NCBI GenBank assembly: GCA_027023915.1
Contig: JALVUB010000167.1
Location: forward strand, 1 to 7,276
Length of the DNA: 7,276 bases
From: Sedimenticola sp.
GTDB taxonomy: Bacteria; Pseudomonadota; Gammaproteobacteria; Chromatiales; Chromatiaceae
Direction of reading: 5' to 3'
The notes below the pieces were generated by a model. That model saw nothing but the letters and a program-made list of their open reading frames with translations. It did no database searches and was not told the DNA's origin. The position numbers and the translations under genes are program-made. Each line of letters begins with the position of its first letter. Positions within the stretch are counted from its first letter, which is position 1. Below, piece after piece: positions 5,095 through 7,276 of this stretch.

Positions 5095-6636
5095 TTACCA
5101 GCTGTGGTTGGCCTTGAAGTCCTTGAGCGCCTCGTGGAACGCGGCCTCGATCTCGTCGTTCCAGTCCGCCTCGGCGTTAACCTTCTCCATAAGCCCGGCG
5201 TGCTCCGATTTCATGTAGTCGTGCAACGCCTTTTCGAAATCCACCACCTTTTTGGCATCCACGTCGTCGAGGTAGCCTTCGTTGGCGGCGAACAGGGAGA
5301 TGGCCATCTCGGCGATGGTGAGCGGCGTGTACTGGGGCTGTTTCATCAGCTCGGTGACCCGCTCGCCCCGCTCGAGCTGCTTGCGGGTGGCCTCGTCCAG
5401 GTCGGAGGCGAACTGGGAAAAGGCCGCCAGCTCGCGGTACTGGGCCAGGGCCAGGCGCACGCCGCTGCCAAGCTTCTTGATGATCTTGGTCTGGGCCGAG
5501 CCGCCCACCCGCGACACCGACAGCCCGGCGTTGATGGCGGGGCGGATGCCGGCGTTGAACAGGTCCGACTCCAGAAATATCTGGCCGTCGGTGATGGAGA
5601 TGACGTTGGTGGGCACGAAGGCCGACACGTCCCCCGCCTGGGTCTCGATGATGGGCAGGGCGGTGAGAGAACCGGTCCTGCCCTTCACCTCGCCGTTGGT
5701 GCGCTTCTCCACCTCGGCCTCGTTGATGCGCGCGGCGCGCTCCAGCAGGCGGGAGTGGAGATAGAACACGTCACCGGGATAGGCCTCGCGTCCCGGTGGG
5801 CGGCGCAGCAGCAGCGACACCTGGCGGTAGGCCCACGCCTGCTTGGTGAGGTCGTCGTAGATAATCAACGCATCCTCGCCACGGTCGCGGAAGTACTCGC
5901 CCATGGAGCAACCGGCGTAGGGCGCCAGGAACTGCATGGCGGCGGAATCGGCCGCCGGCGCCGCCACAATAATGGTGTGCTCCATTGCGCCGTGTTCTTC
6001 CAGCTTGCGGATGATCTGGGCGATGGTGGAGTTTTTCTGCCCCACCGCCACATAGATGCATTTGATGCCGGTGCCCTTCTGGTTGATGATGGTGTCCACC
6101 GCCAGGGCGGTCTTGCCGGTCTGGCGGTCGCCGATAATCAGCTCGCGCTGGCCGCGGCCAATGGGCACCATGGAGTCGATGGCCTTGATGCCGGTCTGCA
6201 CCGGCTGATCCACCGACTTGCGGGTGATGACGCCGGGCGCGATCTTCTCCAGCGGCGAGGTGAGCTTGCAGCCCACCGGCCCCTTGCCGTCCATGGGGTT
6301 CCCCAGGGCGTCCACCACGCGGCCCAGCAGCTCGGGGCCCACCGGCACCTCCAGCACGCGGCCGGTGCACTTCACCGGGTCGCCTTCGGAGATGTGCTTG
6401 TAGTCTCCCAGCACCACGGCACCCACGGAGTCGCGCTCCAGGTTGAGAGCCAATCCATAAGTGTTACCGGGAAACTCCAGCATCTCGTAAGACATGGCGT
6501 CCTCGAGGCCGTGGATGCGCACGATGCCGTCGGAGATGGCGGTGACCGTGCCTTCGTTGCGGGCTTCCGCCCGGACTTCGAACTGCTCGATCTTCTGCTT
6601 GATCAGATCGCTGATTTCAGAGGGATTGAGTTGCAT
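5095..6636 (-). CDS. atpA: F1Fo ATP synthase subunit alpha
   Basis: Alpha alternates with beta in the F1 hexamer. It holds the non-catalytic nucleotide sites and supplies an arginine to the catalytic sites. At 513 aa it is exactly the E. coli length. The N-terminal segment MQLNPSEISDLIKQKIEQF (1-19) is the delta-binding region, followed by a beta-barrel domain (to about 95). The nucleotide-binding domain has the P-loop GDRQTGKT (169-176), ALIIYDD (256-262) and PPGREAYPGDVFYLHSRLLE (280-299). SVSRVGG (373-379) contains Arg376, the arginine-finger equivalent of E. coli Arg376. The C-terminal helical domain includes FSQFASDLD and ends NHSW. The start is set by the family N-terminus and an AGGG at 6648-6645, 8 bases from the ATG. 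The gap from atpH is only 5 bases and the atpH stop lies next to this ribosome binding site, so coupling is likely. Confidence 0.99.
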   Translation of the reverse strand: MQLNPSEISDLIKQKIEQFEVRAEARNEGTVTAISDGIVRIHGLEDAMSYEMLEFPGNTYGLALNLERDSVGAVVLGDYKHISEGDPVKCTGRVLEVPVGPELLGRVVDALGNPMDGKGPVGCKLTSPLEKIAPGVITRKSVDQPVQTGIKAIDSMVPIGRGQRELIIGDRQTGKTALAVDTIINQKGTGIKCIYVAVGQKNSTIAQIIRKLEEHGAMEHTIIVAAPAADSAAMQFLAPYAGCSMGEYFRDRGEDALIIYDDLTKQAWAYRQVSLLLRRPPGREAYPGDVFYLHSRLLERAARINEAEVEKRTNGEVKGRTGSLTALPIIETQAGDVSAFVPTNVISITDGQIFLESDLFNAGIRPAINAGLSVSRVGGSAQTKIIKKLGSGVRLALAQYRELAAFSQFASDLDEATRKQLERGERVTELMKQPQYTPLTIAEMAISLFAANEGYLDDVDAKKVVDFEKALHDYMKSEHAGLMEKVNAEADWNDEIEAAFHEALKDFKANHSW

Positions 6637-6641
6637 GTCGC

Positions 6642-7187
6642 TTACCCTTGGATTCCTAATTCGTTGGCCAGCCGTGACAACTGTCCGGCAACCGAGCCGT
6701 CGATGACCATGTCGCCCGCGCGAATACGAACGCCGCCGATGAGCGATTCATCCTGTTTAGTGTGCAGGTTCACCTTGCGCCCCAGCTTGCGCTCCAGCGT
6801 CTCCACCAGCTTTTGCTCCACCTCGGGCTCCAGGACATAGGCCGAGGCCACTTCAACCTCCAGTTGCCCTGTCTGCTCGTTGCGCATCAGTTGAAAGAGA
6901 CGTTCGATCTCCGGCAACAGCAGCACCCGTCCGTTGCTCACCAGCAGCTTCACCAGGTTGCGTCCTTCCTCGTCCAGGCGGTCACCGGCCACCTGCAACA
7001 GAAATTCAACCTTCCGCGGCTGCTCCACCGAGGGGTTGGAGAGAAAATCCCGCGCGGCGTCATCGGCGACCACCGCGGCAAGAAAAGCCAGCATCTCGCC
7101 CCATGTGTCGAGACGGCTGCTCTCCTGGGCCCGCTGATAGACCGCTTCGGCATAGGGGCGGGCGATGGTGACTGCATCCGATGCCAT
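6642..7187 (-). CDS. atpH: F1Fo ATP synthase subunit delta
   Basis: Delta sits on top of F1 and joins the alpha/beta hexamer to the b-subunit stator stalk. It is 181 aa, close to the 177 aa of E. coli. The N-terminal helical bundle (about 1-105) starts ASDAVTIARPYAEAVYQRA, the typical RPYA-AVF-like opening, and includes FLSNPSV (48-54). The C-terminal region has the family signature LIGGVRIRAGDMVIDGSV (149-166) and ends ANELGIQG. This family is the least conserved of F1, but the signature and gene position leave little doubt. AGGAGG at 7200-7195 lies 7 bases from the ATG and overlaps the atpF stop codon (TGAGGAGG), so atpF and atpH are probably translationally coupled. The next gene, atpA, begins 5 bases after its stop. 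Confidence 0.97.
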   Translation of the reverse strand: MASDAVTIARPYAEAVYQRAQESSRLDTWGEMLAFLAAVVADDAARDFLSNPSVEQPRKVEFLLQVAGDRLDEEGRNLVKLLVSNGRVLLLPEIERLFQLMRNEQTGQLEVEVASAYVLEPEVEQKLVETLERKLGRKVNLHTKQDESLIGGVRIRAGDMVIDGSVAGQLSRLANELGIQG

Positions 7188-7199
7188 GGCGGGGCCTCC

Positions 7200-7276
7200 T
7201 CAGATCTTTTGCGCCAGCTCGTCGAGAATCTCTTTGTGAGCACCGGCATCGATCTCGCGGCGCAGGATCTTCTCCG
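7200..7276 (-). CDS. atpF: F1Fo ATP synthase subunit b, C-terminal end, truncated by window edge
   Basis: Only the last 24 codons and the TGA are in the window; a complete b subunit is about 156 aa. The tail reads EKILRREIDAGAHKEILDEL followed by AQKI. This amphipathic charged helix matches the b-subunit C-terminus, which binds delta. The membrane anchor and dimerisation regions lie beyond position 7276. Identity rests on this tail and on the position directly before atpH, 12 bases away. Confidence 0.93.
   Translation of the reverse strand, partial: EKILRREIDAGAHKEILDELAQKI

Noticed and set aside
4882..6840. 652-codon open frame on the plus strand opposite atpA and parts of atpG and atpH
   Set aside because: It is antisense to highly conserved genes, is rich in His, Gly, Leu and Ala as expected from the reverse complement of GC-rich coding DNA, and resembles no family I know.

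Overview
The window is GC-rich, and all nine recognisable genes lie on the minus strand, so biological order runs from high to low coordinates. Protein sequences and gene order point to a gammaproteobacterium. AtpA (513 aa) and AtpD (457 aa) closely resemble the E. coli subunits over long stretches, and the ATP synthase genes are followed by glmU and glmS as in enteric bacteria. I cannot place it reliably below class.

Region 1 (7276 to 2264) is the distal part of the F1Fo ATP synthase operon: the last codons of atpF (b subunit), then atpH (delta), atpA (alpha), atpG (gamma), atpD (beta) and atpC (epsilon). Gaps are 5 to 19 bases, except for a 124-base gap between atpG and atpD that holds a GC-rich hairpin. 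Together these genes encode the whole F1 catalytic sector plus the end of the stator stalk. The membrane genes atpB and atpE lie outside the window.

Region 2 (2263 to 2179) is a short spacer after atpC. It carries two successive hairpins. The second is followed by an interrupted T tract and looks like the intrinsic terminator of the atp operon. A weak promoter-like sequence overlaps the end of this terminator.

Region 3 (2178 to 1) holds a SlyD/FkpB-family FKBP-type peptidyl-prolyl isomerase gene, then glmU, then the first 89 codons of glmS. GlmS makes glucosamine-6-phosphate and GlmU makes UDP-N-acetylglucosamine, the precursor for peptidoglycan and lipopolysaccharide. The glmU-glmS gap is 3 bases, so the two are almost certainly cotranscribed and coupled. 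The FKBP gene between atpC and glmU is the main departure from the E. coli arrangement.

The content is conserved housekeeping. I see no mobile element, CRISPR array, RNA gene or clearly undescribed system. The points worth a second look are the FKBP insertion, the compact terminator/promoter/start arrangement in front of it, and the atpG-atpD spacer.
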